Below, piece by piece: positions 50,955 through 58,574 of a stretch of DNA of 63,991 nt (position 1 is its first letter; each line of letters opens with the position of its first letter). The position numbers and the translations under genes are program-made. Below the pieces are notes generated by a model. It ran no database searches. It was not told the origin of the DNA and saw only the letters and a program-made list of their open reading frames with translations. The DNA is from a virus. The stretch is from IMG/VR virus record IMGVR_UViG_3300036780_000089, positions 1-63,991 of that record, one strand, 5' to 3'.

Positions 50955-51454
50955 TGAGCGCACCACACGGCCATGTCCGCGTCCGCCAGTTCGCCGCGCA
51001 ACACGGTCTCGTCCATCGCCGCCGCGTGCGCCGTGTCGACGTCCGCAATGTAGCGGCGTGCCGTGGACGGTGCGAGGGCGCCGCATAGGACGGTGCCTGC
51101 GACGGTGACCGCACACACGTAGATGCACCACGTCAGGGCGGCGGTCATCAGATCGGCGTCCCACAGGTCCACGGCAGCGTTGAGCGCGTACACCACGGGC
51201 ACCGTGGCAATGGCGCGGCGGGTCAACGCACGCGGCGGCCGAGGCATCATCGCGAGGTGTGCGTGCGCACTCCACATGCGCGCCATGGCTTGTGTCAGCG
51301 GCGGCGCCGTCCACCGGGCCAGGGCGGTAGCGTTCAGGCTCGCCACGGCGGCGGTAGCGCCGATGACGGGGCCGCCGACAAACGCGACCAGTGCGCACAG
51401 TACGGCGACCAGCCCGGCGCATACCGTGGCGTCACGCGTCCACCATTCCACCAT
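50951..51454 (-). CDS. Multi-spanning membrane protein, 167 aa
   Basis: Four or so TM helices (VCAGLVAVLCALVAFVGG; VIGATAAVASLNATALA; MTAALTWCIYVCAVTVAG and others), with a short cytoplasmic C-terminus. Translationally coupled to the XRE regulator downstream. Function unknown; could be an exclusion protein. Confidence 0.72.
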   Translation of the reverse strand: MVEWWTRDATVCAGLVAVLCALVAFVGGPVIGATAAVASLNATALARWTAPPLTQAMARMWSAHAHLAMMPRPPRALTRRAIATVPVVYALNAAVDLWDADLMTAALTWCIYVCAVTVAGTVLCGALAPSTARRYIADVDTAHAAAMDETVLRGELADADMAVWCAQ

Positions 51455-51558
51455 CGCGGGTCACCTCCTTTGTCTCTGTAGGTTCCGGTCCATCCGGCTA
51501 CTTAAGCACCGTTTATCATGCGGCGCATGTCGTGCGGCAGGCGAATTTTGCACTTGAA

Positions 51559-51873
51559 TCACTCCAGTTTGGCGGCGCGCGGGAACGCCCGACACCGGGC
51601 GCACAACACGATCATGGCCTGCTCGGCACACCCGCGTTGCTGCGCGCAATCCTTGCAATAGCTCAGAAACCGGGCCGCCAAGTCCGGCACGCCATACACG
51701 GTCAGGATGCCGCGCACCTCGGCCACGCTCGGCGGCGGCTCACGCGTGTTGTCCTCCACGGCGGCCAACTCGTCCGGCGACATGCCCAACGCCGAGGCCG
51801 CCCGATCCAAGCTCATGCGCGCCGCGCCGAGGCGCAGCACCCGCAACTCGTGGCCGAGTGACATCGTGGTCAC
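51559..51873 (-). CDS. HTH protein with C-terminal Cys cluster, 104 aa
   Basis: SLDRAASALGMSPDELAAVE is an XRE HTH core; the end carries CKDCAQQRGCAEQ and CARCRAF, a possible zinc site. GTG 51873 overlaps the upstream stop (GTGA). Likely DNA-binding, co-made with the next HTH protein. Confidence 0.7.
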   Translation of the reverse strand: MTTMSLGHELRVLRLGAARMSLDRAASALGMSPDELAAVEDNTREPPPSVAEVRGILTVYGVPDLAARFLSYCKDCAQQRGCAEQAMIVLCARCRAFPRAAKLE

Positions 51874-52349
51874 GCCGCCGATGCCACGGCCACGTCCGCC
51901 AACACCACGGTGAGATCAGTCGGCGGCATGTCGACCAGTCCAGCCAGGCGCCCTATTTCGTCCGTGGACAGGCGAACCGTGCACCGGCCACCGTTGACCA
52001 CTGTGCGCGCCCAACGGGCCACGGAGGCCAGCTCGGGTACCTCTACGTCGGCGAGCTTGACCAGGTCCACCGTGATGTCCACGACGGTGGTATCCCCCAA
52101 CAGTGCGCGATCGACCTCGGCGAGCAGGGCATGCGGCGTCGTCCCGAGTGCGCTCGCTACCAACGGCAGCTTGGACACCGGCATGTTGCGCTCGCCCAAT
52201 TCCCAACTCCGGTACGCCTGAATCCCGACGTCCGGCACGCGTTCCGACACGAACGCCTTGCGGCTACGGTGTGTCCCGTGACGGTGTGCCTTCAACACCT
52301 TTCCCAACGCGCGAACGTAGGCAATCGCCAACGCATCCGTGTTATCCAT
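51870..52349 (-). CDS. XRE-family HTH regulator, 159 aa
   Basis: IQAYRSWELGERNMPVSKLP is the recognition region of an XRE HTH with the following VASALGTTPHALLAEV. A C-terminal domain of about 80 residues carries TVVDITVDLVKLADVEVPEL. Coupled to the 104-aa HTH gene. A regulator of a lysogenic gene set is likely. Confidence 0.75.
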   Translation of the reverse strand: MDNTDALAIAYVRALGKVLKAHRHGTHRSRKAFVSERVPDVGIQAYRSWELGERNMPVSKLPLVASALGTTPHALLAEVDRALLGDTTVVDITVDLVKLADVEVPELASVARWARTVVNGGRCTVRLSTDEIGRLAGLVDMPPTDLTVVLADVAVASAA

Positions 52350-52351
52350 GA

Positions 52352-52786
52352 TCAGGACTCCGTCCGTTTGAACCTGGTACCCAAGGTTTCCGGCGCACGC
52401 AGATGATGCGTGTGCAGCTCGGAACGCACATACGCGGCCGACAGGTCAAAGTCCTTAGCCAGACTCCGAATCGTGTCGGTCGCGCTCAGACCCGTTGACA
52501 GGTAAGCGGCAAGCGCCGCCTCGGCCTGTTCGCTGTCCGTGAGGGACGGCGCGGGCGCCGGTGCCGGACGTGGACGCGGCCTCGCCCCCGCCGCCGGGAA
52601 CAACGTCGCCGCCCGGACACGTAGCCGCGCCTCCCGGTACTGCTGTTGCACGTATGTCGCGGACACGTGCGCGTGGGCGCTCAGCCACTCATCGATCGGC
52701 GTCCACGCGTGCGGCGGCTCATTGAGCATGTCCGCCAACGCTTCCGCGTCCAGCTCGGCCGGTGTCCTGGGAGCAAAAGTGTTCAT
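52352..52786 (-). CDS. DNA-binding-like phage protein, 144 aa
   Basis: Start ATG 52786. Two similar helical segments, WLSAHAHVSATYVQQQYREA and SLAKDFDLSAAYVRSELHTH, both look like HTH elements, joined by a Pro/Ala/Arg-rich linker. Two DNA-binding units in one protein would fit a regulator of paired operator sites. Confidence 0.62.
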   Translation of the reverse strand: MNTFAPRTPAELDAEALADMLNEPPHAWTPIDEWLSAHAHVSATYVQQQYREARLRVRAATLFPAAGARPRPRPAPAPAPSLTDSEQAEAALAAYLSTGLSATDTIRSLAKDFDLSAAYVRSELHTHHLRAPETLGTRFKRTES

Positions 52787-52799
52787 CGTCGTTGTCCTG

Positions 52800-53132
52800 T
52801 CACGCAATGACTTCCGTGGGCCACTCCGGTTGCGGCGCGGTGCCGCCGTAGTTCCCGCATAACAGCCTCGGCTGACCTTTCGGTGCGATCAGGCGAGTGT
52901 CCGAGTCGGACACGTCCGTCACGTGCGGCGTGGTGACGCGCGCCATGGCCTGCCGGTGCGATTGTTCGTCGTGTACGCGGTTGTCTTCCAACTCGACCTT
53001 GAGCACGTCAACCGAGTAGTTCGGGTCATAACGGCCATGCGCGCCCCGTTTGCGAGGCCACCAGACGTTGACGAAGTAACCCGCCGGTCCAACTACGGCG
53101 GCGGTGATGAACACGGCAATGATGATTGGCAT
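52800..53132 (-). CDS. One-TM membrane protein, 110 aa
   Basis: N-terminal TM helix (IIIAVFITAAVVGPAGYFVN), a basic WWPRKRG stop-transfer, then a soluble charged region. Start ATG 53132. Function unknown. Confidence 0.62.
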   Translation of the reverse strand: MPIIIAVFITAAVVGPAGYFVNVWWPRKRGAHGRYDPNYSVDVLKVELEDNRVHDEQSHRQAMARVTTPHVTDVSDSDTRLIAPKGQPRLLCGNYGGTAPQPEWPTEVIA

Positions 53133-53170
53133 AATCCGCCCCTCGATTGAATTGTGTTCTCCGAAAAGTG

Positions 53171-53683
53171 TTAGCCCTTCGCCGGGCGAATGATGTTCGG
53201 GCGTCGCCTCGGCAAGTGAATCGACTCCGGGATCGGTACGCCCGGCGTGTCCGTGTAATCGAGATCTTTCACGCCGTCCAGCGTGCGCGCCGTGTCGTGG
53301 ATATAGCCGCTGTAATACCAGGCAACGTCACCCGGCATTGTCGGGTCGGGCGTATCCGCCAACGTGAGGTAGGCGGCCGACGCAACCGCGTAGAGCGTTC
53401 CGTGTGTGCTTCCGGCGCGGCGGGAGAACAGGCAGAACACCCGCCACTGATTCGAGCCTGAGCCCAACGCTAGGGGCCGAATGTATGCCACGGCGTCCGC
53501 ATCCTCGGCGCGCCCGTACACGTATTGGGTCCACGTGCCGAATAGCTCTTGCACAAGATCCACGTCTTGGCGCGCCGTCCGCGTGGTGGGCGTCAACGCC
53601 ACCGGGGGAGGCACCACGGGCGGCGGCCCCACGGGCGCGGCGGTGACGGGGGGCAACGGCGTGGCCGGGCGGCGCTCAGTCAT
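53171..53683 (-). CDS. Phage protein with Pro-rich N-terminus, 170 aa
   Basis: The first 35 residues are Pro/Val/Thr-rich; then LVQELFGTWTQYVYGRAEDA and a domain with YLTLADTPDPTMPGDVAWYY. First gene of the leftward cluster. No family recognised. Confidence 0.62.
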   Translation of the reverse strand: MTERRPATPLPPVTAAPVGPPPVVPPPVALTPTTRTARQDVDLVQELFGTWTQYVYGRAEDADAVAYIRPLALGSGSNQWRVFCLFSRRAGSTHGTLYAVASAAYLTLADTPDPTMPGDVAWYYSGYIHDTARTLDGVKDLDYTDTPGVPIPESIHLPRRRPNIIRPAKG

Positions 53684-54318
53684 CAGACGTCATCTCGGAT
53701 CGTGTGCGAATGTGAATGACCGGGGAGGATGGAACGCGGCAGCGCCGAGGGACGCATGTCGGGGGAAGACCACCCGGCGCCGCCGCAGTCAGGGGCCGAG
53801 CCGAGGGCGCCACCGGAGGCGCTGGCGGGCGTGGGTAGCGCCCTCGGCCGGGTGAGCGGACACCGGGGCGCGTGGGGGTCCACAGTGCGCCGCTCAGTGC
53901 CGCTCGGTGGGCCACCGGGTCCGTGATCAGTCGGACAAGGTGGCCAGGGGTGCCCTCGGCGGCGGGAGGCTTGCCGGGGGCGTTGGTCAAGGTCAACGAC
54001 GCGGCGGGGCGCTGGAAACCGGGGGGCGTGTCTCCAGCGCCCAACCGCAGGCCAGAGGTGATCTACGGCACGCACGCGCACCTCGGCACCTCCGGTCACC
54101 TAGGGCCGGGGGGACTATCCCCCGACCACGTGTCAGCGGCGCCGACGGGGCCACGGAGCGGAGTCACCGCCCGCAAGGCGAGGGACACTCCCCTGCGACG
54201 TGCGGTTACTTCCCATGGCCCCGCCGACAAGAGGGGAATGTACCAAGGGGGGATACTCCCCCGCCATGCATCCAACGGGTGACTATTCCCTTTTGGCGGC
54301 TACGGCTAGTGTGTGTGC
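53684..54318. promoter_or_regulatory. Long GC-rich intergenic region with repeated GGGGA-N3-TCCCC elements
   Basis: 635 bp between divergent genes with no frame I can support. Its right half carries operator-like elements: GGGGGA-CTA-TCCCCC (54109-54123), GGGA-CAC-TCCC (54182-54192), GGGGA-ATG-T (54233-54241, partial), GGGGGA-TAC-TCCCCC (54248-54262), and a half-like GACTATTCCC (54281-54290). The last three crowd the likely promoter of the DUF5753 gene. Confidence 0.62.
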
Positions 54319-55179
54319 ATGCCGAGCACACCGACCAAGCGACGCAAGCGCCTCGGCGCCTACCTGGCGAAGCTCCGGGACGACGTCGAGCGGACCGCCG
54401 ACGACGCGGCCGAGCTGCTGCACAAGCGGCAGAGTCAGGTCTCCAAGATCGAACTTGGCTACGTCCGGCCCGCGCACGCCGAGATGGTTGCTTTGCTGGC
54501 TTTCTACGGCGCCGATAAGGCTCAACGCGACCACGCGGAGACCTTGTGGAATGACGCCGGGCAAGATTCCCGACGAATTCAGGGGTCATCGGCAGTGCCA
54601 CCAAAGTTCCGCGCATTCTTGCGCAACGAGGCCGAGGCAGACTCCGAGGATGAACTAAACCGAATCACGGTACCTGGAATGCTGCAAACTCCGCGCTTTG
54701 CGAAAGCGTCGCGCGCAGCCGGTCACCGAATCGCCAACCCAAATGTCGGAGAGGAACGGGCAACGGCCGCTCGAATCGCTCGCCAAGATCTACTTCGCGG
54801 GTCGAGTCCGATTGAGTTTCGCGCCGTGGTCGATCAGGCGGTCATTGCCCGCGAGGTCGGCGGCCGAGATGTTATGGCCGAACAATTGGCCTACATTCTC
54901 GAAACGATGAACCTTGGCAATGTCAACGTTCATATCGTGCCGTTCGGCGCGGGGGCATACGGGGGAATGTCCGGCTCGTTCACGATCTTGGGGTACTCGG
55001 CACCAGAGGACCCCGACACCGTGTATTGCGAATACGAAGGAGGCGGCGACTGGTTTGATACGCCAAGCGACGTTGAGAAATTCAAGCTGATTTTTGAAGA
55101 CGCTAAAGAATTGGCGCTGTCTTCTGCGGAGTCGGCTGCGCTGATCGAACAAACGATGCGAAAGCTAGAGGGACGATGA
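54319..55179 (+). CDS. XRE HTH + DUF5753 regulator (Scr1 family), about 286 aa
   Basis: N-terminal HTH (RLGAYLAKLRDDVERTADDA; HKRQSQVSKIELGYV) followed by DUF5753 (MLQTPRFAKASRAAG, REVGGRDVMAEQLAYILETM, IVPFGAGAYGGMSGSFTIL). Such genes in Streptomyces and relatives are usually followed by a DUF397 gene, as here, and some pairs behave as regulators or toxin-antitoxin systems. Visibly lower in GC than the intergenic DNA. ATG 54319 chosen; 54313 is an alternative. Confidence 0.82.
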   Translation: MPSTPTKRRKRLGAYLAKLRDDVERTADDAAELLHKRQSQVSKIELGYVRPAHAEMVALLAFYGADKAQRDHAETLWNDAGQDSRRIQGSSAVPPKFRAFLRNEAEADSEDELNRITVPGMLQTPRFAKASRAAGHRIANPNVGEERATAARIARQDLLRGSSPIEFRAVVDQAVIAREVGGRDVMAEQLAYILETMNLGNVNVHIVPFGAGAYGGMSGSFTILGYSAPEDPDTVYCEYEGGGDWFDTPSDVEKFKLIFEDAKELALSSAESAALIEQTMRKLEGR

Positions 55180-55388
55180 CCGTCTATAGCCCGTGGCACC
55201 GGAGTACCTACAGTGGCACTGACAACAATTGCGTGGAGACACGTTCGGCCGCCCACGACGATGGCTCAACCGAGGAACAAGTGCAAGACAGCAAAAACCC
55301 CGGTGGTGGCCACCTGTCATTTCACCCCAATCAATGGGCCGCTTTCCTTGACACTGTGACGCCAGTGCGGAAGCGACGTATCCGGTAA
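55176..55388 (+). CDS. DUF397 protein, 70 aa
   Basis: ATG overlaps the DUF5753 stop. The canonical DUF397 features are here in altered form: WHRSTYSGTDNNCVETRSA, then SKNPGGGHLSFHPNQWAAFL. Partners of DUF5753 proteins, typically an antagonist or co-regulator. A strong terminator follows. Confidence 0.82.
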   Translation: MTVYSPWHRSTYSGTDNNCVETRSAAHDDGSTEEQVQDSKNPGGGHLSFHPNQWAAFLDTVTPVRKRRIR

Positions 55389-55403
55389 CGCTTAACACCG
55401 GCA

Positions 55404-55447
55404 CCACGGCCCCCGCATCGGACAACCCCCCGACGCGGGGGCCGTGG
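55404..55447 (+). terminator. Terminator after the DUF5753/DUF397 pair
   Basis: Perfect 13-bp stem CCACGGCCCCCGC / GCGGGGGCCGTGG with an 18-nt loop, 15 bp after the DUF397 stop. Confidence 0.75.
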
Positions 55448-55466
55448 CATACCTCCCCCTTGGGAT

Positions 55467-55519
55467 GGTGGACGGGAAGCGAGTCAGGGGCTAGGTTCCC
55501 GGCCCGCTCCCCGTCCACC
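55467..55519. repeat. Second long inverted repeat in the same gap
   Basis: GGTGGACGGG (55467-55476) / CCCGTCCACC (55510-55519), perfect 10-bp arms. The enclosed 33 nt have partial pairing but no tRNA layout. It may end transcription of the convergent leftward operon or form a structured RNA. Confidence 0.5.
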
Positions 55520-55679
55520 GTGCGCGGCTCACGTCGGCATGCCCGTGTCGGCTCCCCGGTAGGACCCAACGGGCGCGACGGTGCCGCGCTGCCGCCGAGC
55601 AGGGATGACGTGGCTTACCCACGCGGCGGCGGTTTCTCTCTGTGAATCCACTGTGGAATTCTCAAAGGTCGGTATTCGG

Positions 55680-56054
55680 TTAGAAACGGTTCGCGACCGC
55701 CAGAAAATCGTGCTCGGCGGTGCTGATCGCGAGTAGTTGCGCCACCATGGACAACTCGATGTCCGCGTCTCGATAGATCGGGATATGTGCGCACAACTGT
55801 TGGCCGCTCGGCATCATGACCACGTTGCCGGTGACCCCGTGCCGAATCAGGTACATGCCGCCGTCGCTGCCGGTGCACAGAAACTCTTTGGTCGCGCCGT
55901 AGCGTTCCCGTTCGGACGATGGCAGCAACGAGAGCAACAGCGCCTCGGCGTGCGAGGTGTCGTGGTATGCCGCGTGCCGTTGCCGGTCGCGTTCCTCCCA
56001 CATGGCCATCAGATCGGCCCACCAAAACGTCGGCACCTTCACCGGGCCGGTCAC
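55680..56054 (-). CDS. Small phage protein, 124 aa
   Basis: GTG start overlaps the upstream stop (GTGA). WWADLMAMWEERDRQRHAAY then a compact domain (GMYLIRHGVTGNVVMMPSGQ). No family recognised. Last gene of the leftward chain. Confidence 0.62.
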   Translation of the reverse strand: MTGPVKVPTFWWADLMAMWEERDRQRHAAYHDTSHAEALLLSLLPSSERERYGATKEFLCTGSDGGMYLIRHGVTGNVVMMPSGQQLCAHIPIYRDADIELSMVAQLLAISTAEHDFLAVANRF

Positions 56055-56350
56055 CCGCCCTGTAGCGGCCGGGATAGGACAATCGTCGGCGCCGACGCGT
56101 CGAACGCGTGCAACGTCACGTTCTCACCCGGTGCGCGGGTCGCGTAGGCGAGATATCCCCACTGCTTGCGGGATTGGAACACCTTGGCGGCCTCGGCCTC
56201 TGTGTTCGGGTCGCCGTAGGTCCACGTGACGACCGAGTGGTTTCCCTGGTCGCACACGTGCATGGTGTGTGTGCCGGTGTCGGCCTCGGCCGGTGTCGGC
56301 GGCGTTGGCGGCGGCGGGATCGTGTCTTCACGGTCAAGAGTGACGGTCAT
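56051..56350 (-). CDS. Small phage protein with YLAYATRAPG motif, 99 aa
   Basis: An acidic/Pro-rich start, then SVVTWTYGDPNTEAEAAKVF, a helix, WGYLAYATRAPG and a C-terminal APTIVLSRPLQGG. This is a recurrent beta-grasp-looking family of actinophages and actinobacteria with unknown function. Start ATG 56350 after an Arg-rich shadow. Confidence 0.65.
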   Translation of the reverse strand: MTVTLDREDTIPPPPTPPTPAEADTGTHTMHVCDQGNHSVVTWTYGDPNTEAEAAKVFQSRKQWGYLAYATRAPGENVTLHAFDASAPTIVLSRPLQGG

Positions 56351-56376
56351 TGTCCGGTTGTCTCCTGTCTTCCGGC

Positions 56377-56511
56377 TTACCCGGCCGCGAACAAGTCGCC
56401 GCAGTCGGTGCAACAGCACACACACGCCCGCAAGTCATGTAACGGGTTGCGCTGTTGCCGTTGCTCGTGTCTGTGTTGGCGCACAAGCGGATCGGTCGTT
56501 GGCACGGTCAC
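56377..56511 (-). CDS. Tiny Cys-rich protein, 44 aa
   Basis: GTG 56511 overlaps the preceding stop. Ends with LRACVCCCTDCGDLFAAG, five clustered cysteines in twelve residues, after a His/Arg/Gln-rich start. Too small for a family assignment; context and overlap support it. Confidence 0.55.
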   Translation of the reverse strand: MTVPTTDPLVRQHRHEQRQQRNPLHDLRACVCCCTDCGDLFAAG

Positions 56512-56849
56512 AGTGGCCCCAAATTCTGGTTGTGGCGCACGCGGTTGATCTCGTCGAGTATCCGTAGCGCTTCCTCTCGATAGGTTCCCCGCCACGACCC
56601 GGCCGTGATGCCCAGCAGCGGCGCGACGCCGCCGACCGCGCACCGTAGGGCGCATTCCATATGCACGGGCGCCGGGGCCGTGGTGAGCACGCCGCCCTGT
56701 ATCCGCAAGCCCGTAGTCAGGGCGCCGCGATCGTGCGGCATGATCGGCTCGGCGCACTGCACACACCGTTGCCCTACCGGCGTGGCGACCACGACGACGC
56801 CCGTGGTGTGCGCGTCCCACGGTCGGCCGAAGTAGGCGCGGGCGCTCAC
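56508..56849 (-). CDS. Zinc-ribbon phage protein, 113 aa
   Basis: GTG 56849 overlaps the preceding stop. CVQCAEPIMPHDRGA and HMECALRC provide four cysteines; EALRILDEINRVRHNQN is helical. Function unknown. Confidence 0.62.
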   Translation of the reverse strand: MSARAYFGRPWDAHTTGVVVVATPVGQRCVQCAEPIMPHDRGALTTGLRIQGGVLTTAPAPVHMECALRCAVGGVAPLLGITAGSWRGTYREEALRILDEINRVRHNQNLGPL

Positions 56850-57028
56850 AACGCGTCCCAACCGTGCACCGGGCAATCCAGCCGCGTCACGTACACGGTG
56901 CGGCCCTCGGCATCGTGGACGTCATCACCGGCAGCCCTACCACCCGCGAACGTCATCCCTGAGCACACACAGCCCTGTGTATCGGCCGCCGTGCTGCCCG
57001 GCGCTGGCACCTCGGCGGGCGCCGTCAC
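56846..57028 (-). CDS. 60-aa Cys-rich protein, paralogue 2
   Basis: GTG 57028 overlaps the stop of the neighbouring paralogue. Shares TQGCVCSGM and DAEGRTVYVTRLDCPVHGW with it. The two are tandem copies; this one has lost the middle Cys (see findings). Confidence 0.66.
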   Translation of the reverse strand: MTAPAEVPAPGSTAADTQGCVCSGMTFAGGRAAGDDVHDAEGRTVYVTRLDCPVHGWDAL

Positions 57029-57207
57029 GGCGTTGTCCAGCCGTGTAGCGGGCAGTCTTCCCGCATCACGTACAGCGTGCGCCCCTCGGCATCGCGTGCG
57101 CCGCCCATGCACCCCCGGCCGTACGCGTTGTCCATACCGGGGCACAAACAGCCCTGAGCGTGGGCGTCGTCGCTGCCGGGCGGCGGCGGCTCAGTGGACA
57201 CCGTCAT
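57025..57207 (-). CDS. 60-aa Cys-rich protein, paralogue 1
   Basis: AQGCLCPGMDNAYGRGCMGG and DAEGRTLYVMREDCPLHGW: cysteines and histidine likely bind a metal. It starts at ATG 57207 within the stop of the upstream gene. The C-terminal block is shared with the adjacent paralogue and with small proteins of other actinophages. Confidence 0.68.
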   Translation of the reverse strand: MTVSTEPPPPGSDDAHAQGCLCPGMDNAYGRGCMGGARDAEGRTLYVMREDCPLHGWTTP

Positions 57208-57434
57208 GGCGTCTGCCTCCCTGCGAGACGGTGCGACGGTGCCACCGACGCGGACACCACGATCAGCCGGTCGTCACCGGGCAGCATCACGACCGCGCAC
57301 CATCCCCGGCGCCGTTTCAGCGGCGTGTACGTCACCGGCAGCGCGCGGCCATCCGGCCCGGTGATCGTGACCCGAGGCATCGGCGCCGCCGCGCGCTGCC
57401 GACGCCCGAACCACGGCCACCCTCGGCCGGTCAC
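57204..57434 (-). CDS. Small basic phage protein, 76 aa
   Basis: GTG 57434 overlaps the preceding stop. A beta-rich core (PRVTITGPDGRALPVTYTPL; WCAVVMLPGDDRLIVVSASV) after an Arg/Trp-rich start. Unknown. Confidence 0.6.
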   Translation of the reverse strand: MTGRGWPWFGRRQRAAAPMPRVTITGPDGRALPVTYTPLKRRRGWCAVVMLPGDDRLIVVSASVAPSHRLAGRQTP

Positions 57435-57547
57435 GACCGCCGCCGGGACGTGTCGCCGCAGTAGACACAGTGCATTCGGCCGCCGTCCCATTTCGTCCAG
57501 TGGCGGCCGAGCCGACACAACACGGTGCGATGCCACCACCAGATCAC
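57431..57547 (-). CDS. Tiny zinc-finger-like protein, 38 aa
   Basis: GTG 57547 overlaps the preceding stop. HRTVLCRLGRHWTKWDGGRM then HCVYCGDTSRRR: a single knuckle of Cys/His with a basic tail. Similar mini-proteins recur in actinophages. Confidence 0.58.
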   Translation of the reverse strand: MIWWWHRTVLCRLGRHWTKWDGGRMHCVYCGDTSRRRS

Positions 57548-57915
57548 GACGACGCTCCCTTGCGGCGGCGGCCGGTCTTGCGTGGCGGGTCGGCCTCGGC
57601 GGCGAGCATGCGTTGAATCTCCCAACGCCGCACCTCGCCCCGATTGATCGTGACGCCGGGCTCGGCCTTGTATCCGTCCGGGTAGACGTACTGACTGTGC
57701 AGCCGTTCGAACCGCGCGTTGACTCGGTCCACGCGTTGCGTGTCGCACACCGGGCAACGCCGCGTCTTTCGGTAGACGCGTTGCGCCCCGGCGCCCTCGA
57801 TAAACCAGTCGTGGGTTTCGGTGATCCACGGGTGGCCTAGCTCCCGACAGTCCACAAACCCATACCGGTCAAGGAAGTTGTCGACGGTCGCGGCGAGTGA
57901 GTGTCCAGCAGTCAT
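57544..57915 (-). CDS. Conserved phage zinc protein, 123 aa
   Basis: ATG overlaps the Lsr2 stop. ELGHPWITETHDWFIEGAG, KTRRCPVCDTQRVDRVNARF, then YVYPDGYKAEPG, a family well represented in actinophages, with a basic C-terminus. Function unknown. Confidence 0.7.
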   Translation of the reverse strand: MTAGHSLAATVDNFLDRYGFVDCRELGHPWITETHDWFIEGAGAQRVYRKTRRCPVCDTQRVDRVNARFERLHSQYVYPDGYKAEPGVTINRGEVRRWEIQRMLAAEADPPRKTGRRRKGASS

Positions 57916-58514
57916 GACGCCACCCGGACGGGCGCCGAGGTGCGCGTGCGGCTAGCGGGTTTCTTCGCGGGCGCCTTGCGCGGCTTATGGTCGGAGAAAC
58001 GCGGCGCCATGTCCAACTCGGCTTGACCCGGATCGGTGTCCGACTCGGACGCCTCGGCGTCGGCATCCTCGGGTTCCGGCTCACGATGCCGATAGTTGGA
58101 CTGATGAGCCTTGCGCCACTTCGCGTACAGCGCACGGGGCAGCTTGCCGCGCTCACCCAAGCTTGGGTAGCCGTGGCCGATACCCCACTCGCGAATCTCT
58201 TGCCGCATCTCGTGATACCGCTTCTGTTCGGCCGGACTCGCGTCGTCCGGTGTACGCCACCATTCGTCATCCGTGCTGGTGTCGTCGTCAACGTGCGCGT
58301 GTGCCTCGGCGGCCTGGCGCGCGGACAACATCTTGGGCACCGTCCCGCGTTTGCGTGCGTGGGTAATCCAGAACGCCATTTCTTCCGTGATCTGTTCGGC
58401 GTTCCGCTCGCACAGGTCAATGTCGTACTCTTTACCGGCAAACGCGAACGAGATTGTTCGATCCGCGTCTGAGACCTTGTCGACGTCGTCGACCAGGCGC
58501 ACCATTTGTGCCAT
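57912..58514 (-). CDS. lsr2: Lsr2-family nucleoid protein, long variant (200 aa)
   Basis: N-terminal dimerisation domain of Lsr2 (VRLVDDVDKVSDADRTISFA; YDIDLCERNAEQITEEMAFW) and a C-terminal DNA-binding unit (IREWGIGHGYPSLGERGKLP) separated by an acidic insert and followed by a Lys/Arg/Ala/Pro-rich tail. Lsr2 silences AT-rich foreign DNA in actinobacteria; a phage copy could counter or redirect host silencing. Adjacent to a second Lsr2. Confidence 0.85.
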   Translation of the reverse strand: MAQMVRLVDDVDKVSDADRTISFAFAGKEYDIDLCERNAEQITEEMAFWITHARKRGTVPKMLSARQAAEAHAHVDDDTSTDDEWWRTPDDASPAEQKRYHEMRQEIREWGIGHGYPSLGERGKLPRALYAKWRKAHQSNYRHREPEPEDADAEASESDTDPGQAELDMAPRFSDHKPRKAPAKKPASRTRTSAPVRVAS

Positions 58515-58574
58515 GGGAAAATAAACCCCCGCGTCTGATTGTCTACGGTGGTGTTGCTGAACGTCTGTCGTGGG

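Noticed and set aside
53676-54099. Two leftward frames of 122 and 138 codons
   Set aside because: Pro/Arg-rich shadows of GC-rich noncoding DNA; no family pattern or ribosome site.
53872-54282. 136-codon rightward frame in the long intergenic region
   Set aside because: No ribosome site, irregular composition, and overlaps the operator repeats.
55467-55519. tRNA-like fold
   Set aside because: Long terminal pairing but too short, and without the T-loop sequence or anticodon arm.
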